The notes: generated from the letters alone by a model not told the origin. Positions 36,167 through 45,697 are shown, counted from the first letter of the stretch. The stretch is 64,000 bases of DNA from Rugamonas brunnea (GCF_014042345.1 NZ_JACEZT010000008.1:124001-188000); one strand, 5' to 3'. Made by a program: numbers and translations.

Positions 36167-37639
36167 ATGTACACAGCATTCAAACGCCTGACCCTGGCCG
36201 CATCCGTGGCGCTGGCCGTGACCGGCTGCGCCACCGTGGGCAGCGACTTCGCCGCGCCGAAGAACGTGGCCGACGCCAGCTTCCGCCACCAGGCGCCTGG
36301 CGCCGCCAGCGAGGCGCATCTGCCGGCCCAGTGGTGGACCGTGTTCGGCGACGCCACGCTGGACCGCCTGGAACAGACGGCATTGCGCGACAACCCCAGC
36401 GTGAAGGCGGCCGGCCAGCGCCTGCTGCAAGTGCAGGCGCAGTCGGACGTGACGCGCGCCAACCAGTCGCCATCCGTCAACCTGAGCACCTCGGCCGCCA
36501 ACTCGCGCACCTCGGCCGAAACGTCGCAGGCGCTGGCGCTGGGCGGCCGCGCCATCAAGGGCAACCAGTACACGGTGGGCGCGTCGATGTCGTATGAAGT
36601 GGACTTGCTGGGCCGCGTGCGCCGCCTGGTGGAAGCATCCGACGCGCAAGCGCTGGCGGCCGAAGCGGACCGCGACGGCGTGCTGTTGCTGCTGTCCTCG
36701 CAAGTGGCCACCACCTACTGGCAACTGCGCGGCCTGGACGCCGAAATGGCGATCCTGAAGGGCGCGCTTGATACGCGCCGCGAGACGGAGGAACTGGTCA
36801 CGGCCCGCTTCGACGCCGGCCTGTCGAATGAACTGGATGTGTCGCGCGCCCGCATCGAGCGCGCCAACGCCCAGGCCGACTTGCATGAAGTGCAGCGCCA
36901 GCGCAACCTGCTCGAACACAGCCTGGCCACGCTGGTGGGTGCCTCGCCGTCGGCCATGCGGTTGCCGGCGGCCGACAATGCCGGCGCGTTGCCGCAGCCG
37001 CCCGCCATTCCCGTCGGCCTGCCTGCCAGCCTGCTGGCCCAGCGTCCCGACCTGGCTGGCAGCGTGGCCAGCCTGCGGGCGGCGAACGCCCAGATCGGCG
37101 TGGCCGAAGGCGCGTTCTATCCTTCGCTGTCCTTGACCAGCAATTTCGGCTTCGCATCCGAAAGCCTGCGCGAACTGTCGAAGGGCGGCGCGCGCCAGTT
37201 CAGTGTCGGCCCGCTGGCGTTGTCGCTGCCCATTTTCGACGGCGGCCGCAACAAGGCCAATCTGGCCGTGGCCAAGGCCCGCTACGAGGAAGCCGTCGCC
37301 AACCACGAAGGCAAGCTGCTGACGGCCCTGCGCGAAGTGGAAGACGCGCTGTCGGACGCCGAACAGCGCCAGTTGCAGGGCCAGGCGCAATCGGCCTCGC
37401 AAGTGGCCGCTGCGCGCGCCTACCTGGTGGCGCGCGCCCGCTACGAGCGCGGCGTGTCGACCTACCTGGACGTGACGGACGCCCAGCGCAGCGCGCTGGC
37501 GGCCGACCGCGCCGCTGTGCAGATCAACACCCAGCGCCTGCTGGCCACCGTGAACGTGGCGCGCGCGCTGGGCGCAGGCTGGCAGCCTTCGCCGGCCCTG
37601 GCGGCCGTGTCCACCGGCGCGGCCAGGACGGCGCAATAA
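36167..37639 (+). CDS. Outer membrane efflux lipoprotein (NodT/OprM family)
   Basis: The 490-residue protein has a lipoprotein signal LAVTGC with the lipidated cysteine at residue 21. The two outer-membrane-efflux repeats start at ARGUABLY conserved WWTVFGDATLDRLEQTALRD (about residue 60) and again near residue 275. It should form the trimeric outer membrane channel of the pump encoded just upstream. GAGGT lies seven bases before the ATG; the 45-base gap after the MFS gene is A/T-rich but has no terminator. A 12-base tandem repeat begins right after the stop codon. Confidence 0.92.
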   Translation: MYTAFKRLTLAASVALAVTGCATVGSDFAAPKNVADASFRHQAPGAASEAHLPAQWWTVFGDATLDRLEQTALRDNPSVKAAGQRLLQVQAQSDVTRANQSPSVNLSTSAANSRTSAETSQALALGGRAIKGNQYTVGASMSYEVDLLGRVRRLVEASDAQALAAEADRDGVLLLLSSQVATTYWQLRGLDAEMAILKGALDTRRETEELVTARFDAGLSNELDVSRARIERANAQADLHEVQRQRNLLEHSLATLVGASPSAMRLPAADNAGALPQPPAIPVGLPASLLAQRPDLAGSVASLRAANAQIGVAEGAFYPSLSLTSNFGFASESLRELSKGGARQFSVGPLALSLPIFDGGRNKANLAVAKARYEEAVANHEGKLLTALREVEDALSDAEQRQLQGQAQSASQVAAARAYLVARARYERGVSTYLDVTDAQRSALAADRAAVQINTQRLLATVNVARALGAGWQPSPALAAVSTGAARTAQ

Positions 37640-37645
37640 GTCTCT

Positions 37646-37729
37646 GCGATAAGCAGGGCAATACGCTGCGCAACAAGTAGCCCAATACCTTGCGCAATAC
37701 TTTGCCCGATAAGCGGCGCAATCAGCCTG
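37646..37729. repeat. Seven-unit degenerate 12-base tandem repeat
   Basis: Seven head-to-tail units of exactly 12 bases follow the efflux operon: GCGATAAGCAGG, GCAATACGCTGC, GCAACAAGTAGC, CCAATACCTTGC, GCAATACTTTGC, CCGATAAGCGGC, GCAATCAGCCTG. The consensus is roughly (G/C)CAATAnnnnGC. No protein is encoded in it on the plus strand because of stop codons. The operon's own terminator is not visible, so the array may affect 3'-end processing. Confidence 0.75.
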
Positions 37730-37760
37730 CAGCGAGCGGCCCGGCCGCTCCCTGTTGTCC

Positions 37761-38672
<912 letters not shown>

Positions 38673-38686
38673 TGATTGCTAACTGT

Positions 38687-38707
38687 GATTTAGGAATGAT
38701 CTAAATC
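38687..38707. promoter_or_regulatory. Candidate LysR operator between regulator and SDR gene
   Basis: GATTTAG (38687-38693) and CTAAATC (38701-38707) are perfect seven-base inverted repeats with a seven-base centre. This contains the T-N11-A pattern of LysR boxes and lies 14 bases upstream of the regulator start. Confidence 0.55.
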
Positions 38708-38777
38708 CTAGCCCATTTATTCCTTTTTTGCTTGGCGAGATACTGCTCGCACTCACCAACCAGACAGGAGTCACAAC

Positions 38778-39380
38778 ATGAAAGTAGTCGTTATCGGTGC
38801 CGCCGGCACCATCGGCAAGGCCGTCGTGGAACAACTGGGCCAGCGTCACGACATCATCACCGTCGGCAGCAGCAGCGGCCAGCACCAGGCCGACATCGCG
38901 GACATTGCCCAGGTGCGCCGGCTGTTCGAGCAGGTCGGTAAGGTGGACGCCGTGGTGGTAGCCGCCGGCGCGCTGCGCCTGGTGCCGTTCGCCGATATCA
39001 CGCCCGAGGAATTCCGCGTGGGCGTGGACAGCAAGTTGATGGGGCAGGTCAACGTGGCCATGGTGGCCCAGCACTACCTGAACGATGGCGGTTCGATCAC
39101 GCTCACCAGCGGCATCATCGGCGAGCGGCCGCTGATCCGCCACGCCAGCAGCGCGGCCGCCGTCAACTGCGCGCTGGGCGGCTTTGTGCGCGGCGCCGCC
39201 GTCGATTTGCAGCGGGGTTTGCGCATCAATCTGGTCAGCCCCACCGTGCTGGAAGAATCGATGCCCGCGTACGGTCCGTTCTTTGTCGGCTTCGAGCCGG
39301 TCAAAGCCAGCCGTGTGGCGCTCGCTTACGCGCGCAGCGTCGATGGCGCCGAGACGGGGCAGGAATACCGCGTCTGGTAA
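38778..39380 (+). CDS. Short-chain dehydrogenase/reductase lacking the usual catalytic Tyr-Lys
   Basis: The 200-residue protein has a Rossmann fold with GAAGTIGK at residues 8-15 and a VVVAAGALRLVPF block corresponding to the NAG region. At the place of the catalytic YxxxK it has SSAAAVNCALGGF: Ser of the triad region is present (TLTSGIIG) but Tyr and Lys are not. This matches a divergent SDR subgroup of small proteins. It may still bind NAD(P)(H), but standard SDR catalysis is doubtful. Probably controlled by the divergent LysR gene. Confidence 0.85.
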   Translation: MKVVVIGAAGTIGKAVVEQLGQRHDIITVGSSSGQHQADIADIAQVRRLFEQVGKVDAVVVAAGALRLVPFADITPEEFRVGVDSKLMGQVNVAMVAQHYLNDGGSITLTSGIIGERPLIRHASSAAAVNCALGGFVRGAAVDLQRGLRINLVSPTVLEESMPAYGPFFVGFEPVKASRVALAYARSVDGAETGQEYRVW

Positions 39381-39412
39381 GCGCGGCGGCGGGAAGCAGG
39401 GGGAACGCAGAA

Positions 39413-39447
39413 GGTGAAACGCCGGGTGAAATGCAGGGGTGAAACTT
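39413..39447. repeat. Short GGTGAAA direct repeats upstream of the M49-like gene
   Basis: GGTGAAACGCCG, GGTGAAATGCAG and GGTGAAACTTA recur at 12-13-base spacing. The last one overlaps the proposed -35 (GTGAAA) of the following promoter, so the repeats could be regulator binding sites. Confidence 0.45.
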
Positions 39448-39466
39448 AAGGCAGACGCATTACAAT
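39439..39466 (+). promoter_or_regulatory. Probable promoter of the M49-like peptidase gene
   Basis: GTGAAA (39439-39444), 16 bases, TACAAT (39461-39466); start of transcription near 39473, 25 bases before the ATG. Confidence 0.45.
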
Positions 39467-39497
39467 ACCCGGCCTACCATCCCTTCAACAAGGTCAC

Positions 39498-41198
39498 ATG
39501 AAAACCATCCTGCTTCCTGTGGTACTGGCAGTTGCCGCATCGGCTGTATCCGCCGCGCCGGCCAACGTCGCCGAACTCAATAAAATGACGGCCCGCTTCG
39601 CGCCGGTCGAACTGAAGGCCGATACGTCGGCGCTGTCGGCCGGCGACCGCAAGGCCATCGCCAAGCTGGTCGAAGCGGCTAAGATCGTCGACGTGCTGCA
39701 ACTGCGCCAGCGCTGGGCGTCCAACGAGGCGCTGTGGGCCTCGCTGCAAAAGGACAGCAGCCCGCTGGGCAAGGCGCGCCTGAACTACTTCTGGCTCAAC
39801 AAGGGCCCGTGGTCCATCATCGACGGCAACGCCGCATTCCTGCCGGCGCAAGTGGCGGGCATCACCATTCCGGCCACCAAGCCGGCGGCGGCCAATTTCT
39901 ACCCGGCCGGCGCCAGCAAGCAGGCGCTGGATACGTGGATCAACGGCCTGCCTGCCGCTGACAAGGAGCAGGCCCAGTGGTTCTACACCGTGATCCGCCA
40001 GGGCGCCGACGGCCAGTTCAAGACCGTCAAGTACGCCGATGAATACAAGCCGGAGCTGACCCGCCTGGCCACGCTGCTGAACGAAGCGGCCGACGCCACC
40101 GATAACGCGTCGCTGAAAAAATTCCTCGGCCTGCGCGCGCAGGCGCTGCTGTCGAACGACTACCTGGCTTCCGATTTCGCGTGGATGGATCTCGATTCGC
40201 CGGTGGACGTGACTATCGGCCCCTACGAGACCTACAACGACGAATTGTTCGGCTACAAGGCCGCGTTCGAAGCGTATGTGAACATCCGCGACCAGAAGGA
40301 AACCGAGAAGCTCAACTTCTTCGCCAAGCACATGCAGGAGCTGGAAGATAACCTGCCGCTGGACGCGCAGTACCGCAACCCCAAGGTCGGTGCGCTGGCG
40401 CCGATGGTGGTGGTGAATGAGGTGTATGGCGCGGGCGACGGCAACATGGGTGTGCAGACGGCCGCCTACAACCTGCCCAACGACGAGCGCATTATCAGCC
40501 AGCGCGGCTCCAAGCGCGTGATGCTGAAGAACGTGCAGGAGGCGAAGTTCAAGTCCACGCTGACGCCGATCTCCAAGCTGGTGCTCAAGCCGGCCGACCA
40601 GAAGGACGTGGATTTCGATTCCTTCTTCACCCACATCCTGGCGCACGAGATCACGCATGGCCTGGGTCCGCACATTACGCGCGTCAACGGCGTCGCGTCC
40701 ACGCCGCGCCAGGACTTGAAGGCGGCCTATTCCACCATCGAGGAAGCGAAGGCCGACATCACCGGCCTGTACGCGCTGGCCTACATGATGGACAAGGGCC
40801 AGTTGAACGGCGTGCTGGGGCAGGGCGAGGCGGCTGAACGCAAGCTGTACACGACCTTCCTGGCCTCGGGCTTCCGCACGCTGCACTTCGGCCTGACCGA
40901 TTCGCACGCGCGCGGCATGGCGATCCAGATCAACTACCTGCTCGACCAGGGCGGCTTCGTGTCGCACGGCGACGGCACGTTCGCGGTGGATTTCAAGAAG
41001 ATCAAACAGGCGGTGGCCGATCTTGACCGCGAGTTCCTCACCATCGAAGCCACGGGCGACTATGCGCGTGCCCAGGCCATGATGACCAAGTACGTCGTGA
41101 TCCGTCCCGACGTGCAGAAGGCGCTCGACAAGATGAAGGCCGTGCCCAACGATATCCGCCCGTCGTTCCCGACGGCGCAAGCGTTGCTGGGCAAATAA
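39498..41198 (+). CDS. Secreted zinc peptidase, dipeptidyl-peptidase III (M49)-like
   Basis: The 566-residue precursor has a signal peptide of about 20 residues (cleavage VSA-AP). The zinc-binding helix AHEITHGLG lies near residue 382 and EEAKADITGLYAL near 415 supplies the third ligand; this two-motif layout is that of family M49. The HExxH here replaces the HExxGH of eukaryotic DPP III, as in a bacterial subgroup. Likely role: removing dipeptides from peptides in the periplasm. It is followed by strong hairpins rather than another operon gene. Confidence 0.8.
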   Translation: MKTILLPVVLAVAASAVSAAPANVAELNKMTARFAPVELKADTSALSAGDRKAIAKLVEAAKIVDVLQLRQRWASNEALWASLQKDSSPLGKARLNYFWLNKGPWSIIDGNAAFLPAQVAGITIPATKPAAANFYPAGASKQALDTWINGLPAADKEQAQWFYTVIRQGADGQFKTVKYADEYKPELTRLATLLNEAADATDNASLKKFLGLRAQALLSNDYLASDFAWMDLDSPVDVTIGPYETYNDELFGYKAAFEAYVNIRDQKETEKLNFFAKHMQELEDNLPLDAQYRNPKVGALAPMVVVNEVYGAGDGNMGVQTAAYNLPNDERIISQRGSKRVMLKNVQEAKFKSTLTPISKLVLKPADQKDVDFDSFFTHILAHEITHGLGPHITRVNGVASTPRQDLKAAYSTIEEAKADITGLYALAYMMDKGQLNGVLGQGEAAERKLYTTFLASGFRTLHFGLTDSHARGMAIQINYLLDQGGFVSHGDGTFAVDFKKIKQAVADLDREFLTIEATGDYARAQAMMTKYVVIRPDVQKALDKMKAVPNDIRPSFPTAQALLGK

Positions 41199-41207
41199 GC
41201 CCGGCCC

Positions 41208-41235
41208 GCGCACCGGCCCCTCGCGGCCGGTGCGC
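41208..41235. terminator. GC-rich hairpin after the M49-like gene
   Basis: GCGCACCGGCC (41208-41218) and GGCCGGTGCGC (41225-41235) form a perfect 11-base-pair stem with a six-base loop, but no T-run follows, so termination would need other factors. Confidence 0.5.
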
Positions 41236-41260
41236 ATCCGCTGTCATAAAGTCATTCCAC

Positions 41261-41294
41261 TTTTTCTACGTAGAAAAATACCTTCCGCAAGGTA
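41261..41294. promoter_or_regulatory. Two consecutive palindromes upstream of the HEIGH protein gene
   Basis: TTTTTCTACGTAGAAAAA (41261-41278) is a perfect 18-base palindrome with no spacer. TACCTT-CCGC-AAGGTA (41279-41294) follows directly. They lie 48-81 bases before the next start codon and look like regulator binding sites. Confidence 0.5.
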
Positions 41295-41341
41295 AATTTT
41301 CGCGCGCCCGACATGCTAGAGTCCGACTCAGGAATCGCGCC

Positions 41342-42025
41342 ATGTCCAAGACCCCCTTATCCCTGTTGCTGTTGTTGCCAGCCCTGGCGGGCGCGGCCCA
41401 GCTGACCGAGCTGGAAACGCGCTGGCTCACGGCCGGCCTGCCTGCGCTCAGCTACGCCAAGCAGGAGTTGGGCTTGCCGCTCGATATCACCGTGCAGCCG
41501 CAGGCCGGGCCGAACGATGTGCCGCTGGCGCTGGGCTTTGAGAACGGCCGCTGCAAGCTGGTGTTGTCGATGCGCGGCAACCCGGCCGCCGAGAGCGTGC
41601 TCGACGGTGTGCCCGACGGCCAGCGCGCCATCCTGATCGAAGCCATGACGGCCCATGAGATCGGCCATTGCTGGCGCTACGTGCATCACCAATGGCATGT
41701 GCTGCCGGCCGGTTTCGTCGAAGTGGGCCAGCAGCATGCGAGCTCGGCCGACCTGCTGGAACTGGCCCGCGTGCAGCGCGCCACGCAGCGCGAGGAAGGC
41801 TACGCCGACCTGGTGGCCTTGTCATGGACAGCTTCTCACCACCCGGCCCAATATGCGCAGGTGTACCGCTGGATGCGCCAGGTGCGCCAGCCTGGCGCCG
41901 GCGCTTCGCACGACACCACGGCCTGGCTGCGGCTGGCGGCCGACCGTGCAGCGTTTTCCTCCCCCTCCCCACTGTTCGAGCAGGTGTCCCTGCTGTGGAG
42001 CAAAGGTTTGGCCGGCAGCGATTGA
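41342..42025 (+). CDS. Secreted HEIGH-motif protein of unknown family
   Basis: The 227-residue protein has a signal peptide of about 18 residues (LLLLLPALAGA-A). AHEIGHCWRYVHHQWHVLPAG near residue 104 is an HExxH zinc-binding signature with extra histidines; a downstream EEGYADLVAL (near residue 150) could give the third ligand, the pattern of gluzincin-like peptidases. I do not recognise a named family. It lies after the M49-like gene, so the two may both process exported peptides, but each appears to have its own control region. Confidence 0.65.
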   Translation: MSKTPLSLLLLLPALAGAAQLTELETRWLTAGLPALSYAKQELGLPLDITVQPQAGPNDVPLALGFENGRCKLVLSMRGNPAAESVLDGVPDGQRAILIEAMTAHEIGHCWRYVHHQWHVLPAGFVEVGQQHASSADLLELARVQRATQREEGYADLVALSWTASHHPAQYAQVYRWMRQVRQPGAGASHDTTAWLRLAADRAAFSSPSPLFEQVSLLWSKGLAGSD

Positions 42026-42154
42026 TCCACCACAAACGCCGCGCTGTTCCTTAGCCTATTTGTCCCGAATTCCCGGATTGTGTTCGTTCTCGCACAGAGT
42101 AGCGGCTGGCGCGAGGATTTAATCTGCATGTCAACCATTGATAAGGAACACACC

Positions 42155-42904
42155 ATGAACAAGCTTATCTTCATCGTGCTGGCTGGCTTTGCCAGCGCCA
42201 GCTTTGCCGCCGATCCGGCCATGCCCGCTGCCGCCACGCCCCACATGGACAAAGTGGCCTACAAGCAGATGATGGACAAGGCGGCCGCCGACTATAAGAC
42301 GGCCAGGGCGCAATGCGACGAGCAGTCGGGCAACGCCAAAGACATTTGCATCCAGCAAGCCAAGGCCACGCGCGCGCACACGGAGTCCGATGCCGTGGTG
42401 CAGTACAAGAACGAGAAGAAGTCGGTGCAGAAGGCCGAGATCGCCGTGGCCGACGCCGAATATGACCTGGCCAAGGCCAAGTGCGCCGACATGACCGGCA
42501 CGGAAAAGCGCAATTGCCTGAACACGGCCAAGTCCGCGCAAACGGCGGCCATCGCCGATGCCAAGGCTGAGAAGCATGCGGCCGACGTGGCGCAGACGGG
42601 TGAGGATTGCAACACCATGACGGGTTCGGCCAAGGCTTCCTGCTTGACCCGCACCAAGTCCGACATGGCCGGAACAGCAGTGGCCGACTCCGTCATCACC
42701 ACCAAGGTCAAGGCCGAACTGCTCAAGGAACCGAACCTGAAGTCGCTGGACGTGCACGTGGAAACCAACCAGGGTGTGGTCAGCCTGAGCGGCTTCGTGC
42801 CATCGCAAACGGAAGTGGACAAGGCGGTGGAAGTGGCGCGCAATGTGAAGGGCGTGACCCAGGTGCAGAGCGCACTGCGCATCGATAAGAACGAGCGCAA
42901 ATAA
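42155..42904 (+). CDS. Periplasmic BON-domain protein with three C-x10-C modules
   Basis: The 249-residue precursor has a signal peptide of about 18 residues (ASFA-AD). Then a helical region follows with three copies of a short module C-x10-C ending in xxAK/xxTK (C54/C65, C110/C121, C152/C163; for example CADMTGTEKRNC). Residues about 176-247 are a BON domain (DSVITTKVKAELLKEPNL, VSLSGFVPS). BON domains bind phospholipid or envelope components (OsmY type). The cysteine repeats may form disulfides in the periplasm. AAGGA precedes the ATG at 42155. Envelope-stress role is inferred only. Confidence 0.85.
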   Translation: MNKLIFIVLAGFASASFAADPAMPAAATPHMDKVAYKQMMDKAAADYKTARAQCDEQSGNAKDICIQQAKATRAHTESDAVVQYKNEKKSVQKAEIAVADAEYDLAKAKCADMTGTEKRNCLNTAKSAQTAAIADAKAEKHAADVAQTGEDCNTMTGSAKASCLTRTKSDMAGTAVADSVITTKVKAELLKEPNLKSLDVHVETNQGVVSLSGFVPSQTEVDKAVEVARNVKGVTQVQSALRIDKNERK

Positions 42905-42954
42905 GGGAAGGCAAGGACAAATAAGGGAAAGTGGGCTTCATCCGCCCCGTGTTG

Positions 42955-42990
42955 AACGCGCGGGCCGTCGTGGGCGGCCCGCGCGTTTGA
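42955..42990. terminator. Terminator between convergent BON and MAPEG genes
   Basis: AACGCGCGGGCCG (42955-42967) and CGGCCCGCGCGTT (42975-42987) are perfect 13-base arms with a seven-base loop. The T-run is short on both strands, but the stem is very stable and sits between convergent genes. Confidence 0.7.
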
Positions 42991-43007
42991 CGTCAGGCGT
43001 GGCCGGA

Positions 43008-43400
43008 TCAGGCCATGGCCAGCAGGGCGATGTTGGTCGCCAGGCCGGCGCCCCAGATCAGGCTGCGCAGCGTGCCGATATCGGCCAGGTAGGCGGCCAC
43101 GTAGGCGATGCGGATGCCGATGAAGCTCAACGCCAGCAGGTCGATGCGGCCTTGCTCGGCGTGCGCCTGCTGCGCCAGGATGACGGCGGCGATGAACAAG
43201 GGCAGCGCTTCGAAGCCGTTGTTCTGCGCCGCGTAGGCACGCGCCTGCCAGCCCGTCAACTTGGCTTCCCAGTCGCGCGGATGGTTGTTGTCGTAGCGGG
43301 CCTTGCGGTCCGGCAGGCGCACCGAGGCCGCCTTCGCCAGTCCCATCGTCACCACCGGCAGCATGCAGGCGCCCAGGATCGTCCAGTTTGCAATCGTCAT
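43008..43400 (-). CDS. MAPEG-family membrane protein
   Basis: The 130-residue protein has four hydrophobic segments and the MAPEG pattern: RARYDNNHPRDWEA-like loop after helix 1, then RAYAAQNNGFEALPLFIAAV with the conserved Asn/Glu/Phe. The MAPEG superfamily includes eicosanoid and glutathione-using membrane enzymes; bacterial members are mostly uncharacterised. AAGGAGA precedes the ATG. Confidence 0.88.
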   Translation of the reverse strand: MTIANWTILGACMLPVVTMGLAKAASVRLPDRKARYDNNHPRDWEAKLTGWQARAYAAQNNGFEALPLFIAAVILAQQAHAEQGRIDLLALSFIGIRIAYVAAYLADIGTLRSLIWGAGLATNIALLAMA

Positions 43401-43450
43401 CTTGTCTCCTTGTTCAATGATATAAATCGTTTATAGCGTTTTTCAGACGC

Positions 43451-45595
43451 TCATTTCAGGTATTTCGCCAGCCAGCCGTGTACTTCGTTGTAGAAGTAAC
43501 GGCTGTTTTCGCCTTTGAGGATCCAGTGGTTCTCGTCTGGGAAGACCAGCAACTTGCTGGGCACATGCAGCCGTTGCTGGGTGGCGAAGTTCATCAGCGC
43601 ATTGTTGGCCGGCACACGATAGTCGAGCTCGCCCACCGAAATGAGGATGGGGGTGAGGAAGCCCGTTCCCTTGTCGTGGTTGCCTGCTTGCATGACCGGG
43701 CTTTGCTCGCGCCACACGGGCAAGTCGCTCCACACGGGGCCGCCGCTGTTGGTTTCGCGGTTGTGGATGCTGTCGCTGGTGCCCCACTGCATCACGAGGT
43801 CCATCTCGCCCGCGTGCGAGACGATGGCCTTGTAGCGCGTGGTGGTGGCCTGCAGCCAGTTGGCCAGGTGGCCGCCGTAGCTGGCGCCGCCGGCGGCCAG
43901 CTTGTCGCCGTCGATGTAGGCGTATTTTTGGATGGCCACATCGACCGCCTGGTTCAGCTCGTCGGCCGGGCCTTTGAGCGGGTCGAACTGGATGGCGCGC
44001 GCGAATTCTTCGCCGTAGCCGGTCGAACCTTTGTAGTCCGTCAGCAGCACCACGTAGCCGGGCTGCGCGAGCAGATGGTAGTTCCAGCGCAGCACGAACT
44101 GGTCGCGCCACATATTGGCCGCGCCGCCGTGGATCACGGCGAACAGCGGATATTTCTTGTGCGGGTCGAAGCCGGGCGGCTTGATCAGCATGTTGTGGAT
44201 CTGGCGCCCGTCGGCGGCCTGGAACCAGAAGTGCTCGGGTGGCTGCCAGTCAATGCTGGCCGCGCGCGCCGTGTTGAAGTCCGTCAGGCGCTTGGACCGG
44301 GCGCCGTTGAAGGCCACCACTTCCGGCGGGTTGACCGACGATTCCCACACGCCCACCAGCGCCTTGCCGCCGGCGCGCAACGCGCTGATGGCGCCGGTGG
44401 CGGCGGACGGCTCGTCGCGCACGGCGCCGCCGTCGTAGGCCATCGAATGCAGTTGTTCCAGCCCCGCGTGCTCGTAGCTGAAGTAGACGCGCCGGGCGCC
44501 CTCGGGCAGCGCGTAGCGCGAGATGGAGCGGTCCAGGCCGGCCGTGAGGATGGCGGGCTGGGCCTGGCCCACGGGCCAGGGCAGGCTGGCCAGGCGCGTC
44601 AGGTCGTACACCTTGCCCTTGGTTTCTGCTTCCGTCAGGCAGAACAGGGTCTTGCCGTCCGGCGCGAATTGCATGGCGTGGTAGCTGTGCGTATCCGCCG
44701 TGAGCGCTTGCGGCTCGCCGCCGGCCAGCGCTACCGCGTACAGCTGCGTGATGGTGGGCGTGCTGGCGGCGTCGAGTCGGTTGGTGGCGGCGGCGAACAC
44801 CACGGCCTTGCCGTCCGGCGTCCACAGCGCGTCGAGCGACTGGCCATCGTCGCCCTGGGCGCCGCCGAAGCCGGGCAGGGCGGCCAGCTTGCTGCCGGCC
44901 AGCAGGTCGCGCGCTACGGCGCCCGGCTGCGCATCCATCACGAACAGGCGCACCTGCTTGTCATCGAGCCAGCGGTCGAAATAGCGGGGCGGGAACGATT
45001 CATAGGCGCGCGCGCTGGTCTTGCGCTCCTTGCGTTCCTTGGCCGATTGCTTGACGTCCGCTTCGCTGGCATTGCCGGGGAAGATGTCGCTGGTGAACAG
45101 CAGCTGCTTGCCGTCCGGGCTCCACTTGGGCAGGCGGGCGCCCAGCGTCAGCGTGGTCAGGCGCTGGGCTTCGCCGCCGGCCGCCACGTCCAGCCGGTAG
45201 AGCTGGCTCGCTTCGTCGCCGTCGCGCTTGGCCGTGAACACCAGCTGGCGGCTGTCGGGCGACCAGCTGACGCCGCCTTCACCGCCCTTGCTGAAGGTCA
45301 GGCGGCGGGCCGGCGTGTCGTCGGTCAGCGATTTGATCCACAAATCCGACCACTGTTCCTTGCTGTCGTAGGCCGGGTCGGTGACGGAGAATACGGCCCA
45401 TTTGCCGTCCGGGCTGGGCACGGGCGCGCCCACGCGTTTCATCAGCCAGACGTCCTCGTGCGTGATGGCATGGGTGGCCGGGGTCGCGGAATTGGCCGGG
45501 GCGCCTTGGGCGACGGATGCGGCGCCGGCGGGCGCGGCAAAGGCGGCTGCCAGCAGCAGGGCCAGCAGGGACGGGCGGAAACGGGAAGGCAGCAT
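43451..45595 (-). CDS. Secreted S9-family prolyl oligopeptidase-like peptidase
   Basis: The protein has about 714 residues: a signal peptide (LLALLLAAAFAAPAGA), a beta-propeller region (residues about 40-450 with WSPDSRQLVFTAK and WSPDGKQLLFTSD blades), then an alpha/beta-hydrolase domain. The nucleophile is GASYGGHLANW near residue 568, the acid is in GELDYRVP and the base in DENHWIL. It cleaves short peptides in the periplasm or outside. A GTG nine bases upstream (45604) is an alternative start; neither has a clear ribosome site. Confidence 0.92.
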   Translation of the reverse strand: MLPSRFRPSLLALLLAAAFAAPAGAASVAQGAPANSATPATHAITHEDVWLMKRVGAPVPSPDGKWAVFSVTDPAYDSKEQWSDLWIKSLTDDTPARRLTFSKGGEGGVSWSPDSRQLVFTAKRDGDEASQLYRLDVAAGGEAQRLTTLTLGARLPKWSPDGKQLLFTSDIFPGNASEADVKQSAKERKERKTSARAYESFPPRYFDRWLDDKQVRLFVMDAQPGAVARDLLAGSKLAALPGFGGAQGDDGQSLDALWTPDGKAVVFAAATNRLDAASTPTITQLYAVALAGGEPQALTADTHSYHAMQFAPDGKTLFCLTEAETKGKVYDLTRLASLPWPVGQAQPAILTAGLDRSISRYALPEGARRVYFSYEHAGLEQLHSMAYDGGAVRDEPSAATGAISALRAGGKALVGVWESSVNPPEVVAFNGARSKRLTDFNTARAASIDWQPPEHFWFQAADGRQIHNMLIKPPGFDPHKKYPLFAVIHGGAANMWRDQFVLRWNYHLLAQPGYVVLLTDYKGSTGYGEEFARAIQFDPLKGPADELNQAVDVAIQKYAYIDGDKLAAGGASYGGHLANWLQATTTRYKAIVSHAGEMDLVMQWGTSDSIHNRETNSGGPVWSDLPVWREQSPVMQAGNHDKGTGFLTPILISVGELDYRVPANNALMNFATQQRLHVPSKLLVFPDENHWILKGENSRYFYNEVHGWLAKYLK

Positions 45596-45624
45596 CGGTG
45601 TCACGTGAAAGTCAGCAAACGTTG

Positions 45625-45653
45625 ATAGTGGCTAAATCTTGCGTTGCTGTCAA
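45625..45653 (-). promoter_or_regulatory. Promoter of the S9 peptidase gene
   Basis: On the minus strand a perfect TTGACA (45653-45648), 17 bases, then CACTAT (45630-45625). Transcription would begin about 20 bases before the start codon. Confidence 0.55.
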
Positions 45654-45697
45654 TCAAGTTTCAGCACGAGCGTGCTGATGCCGGCCGGTGTGCGGGC

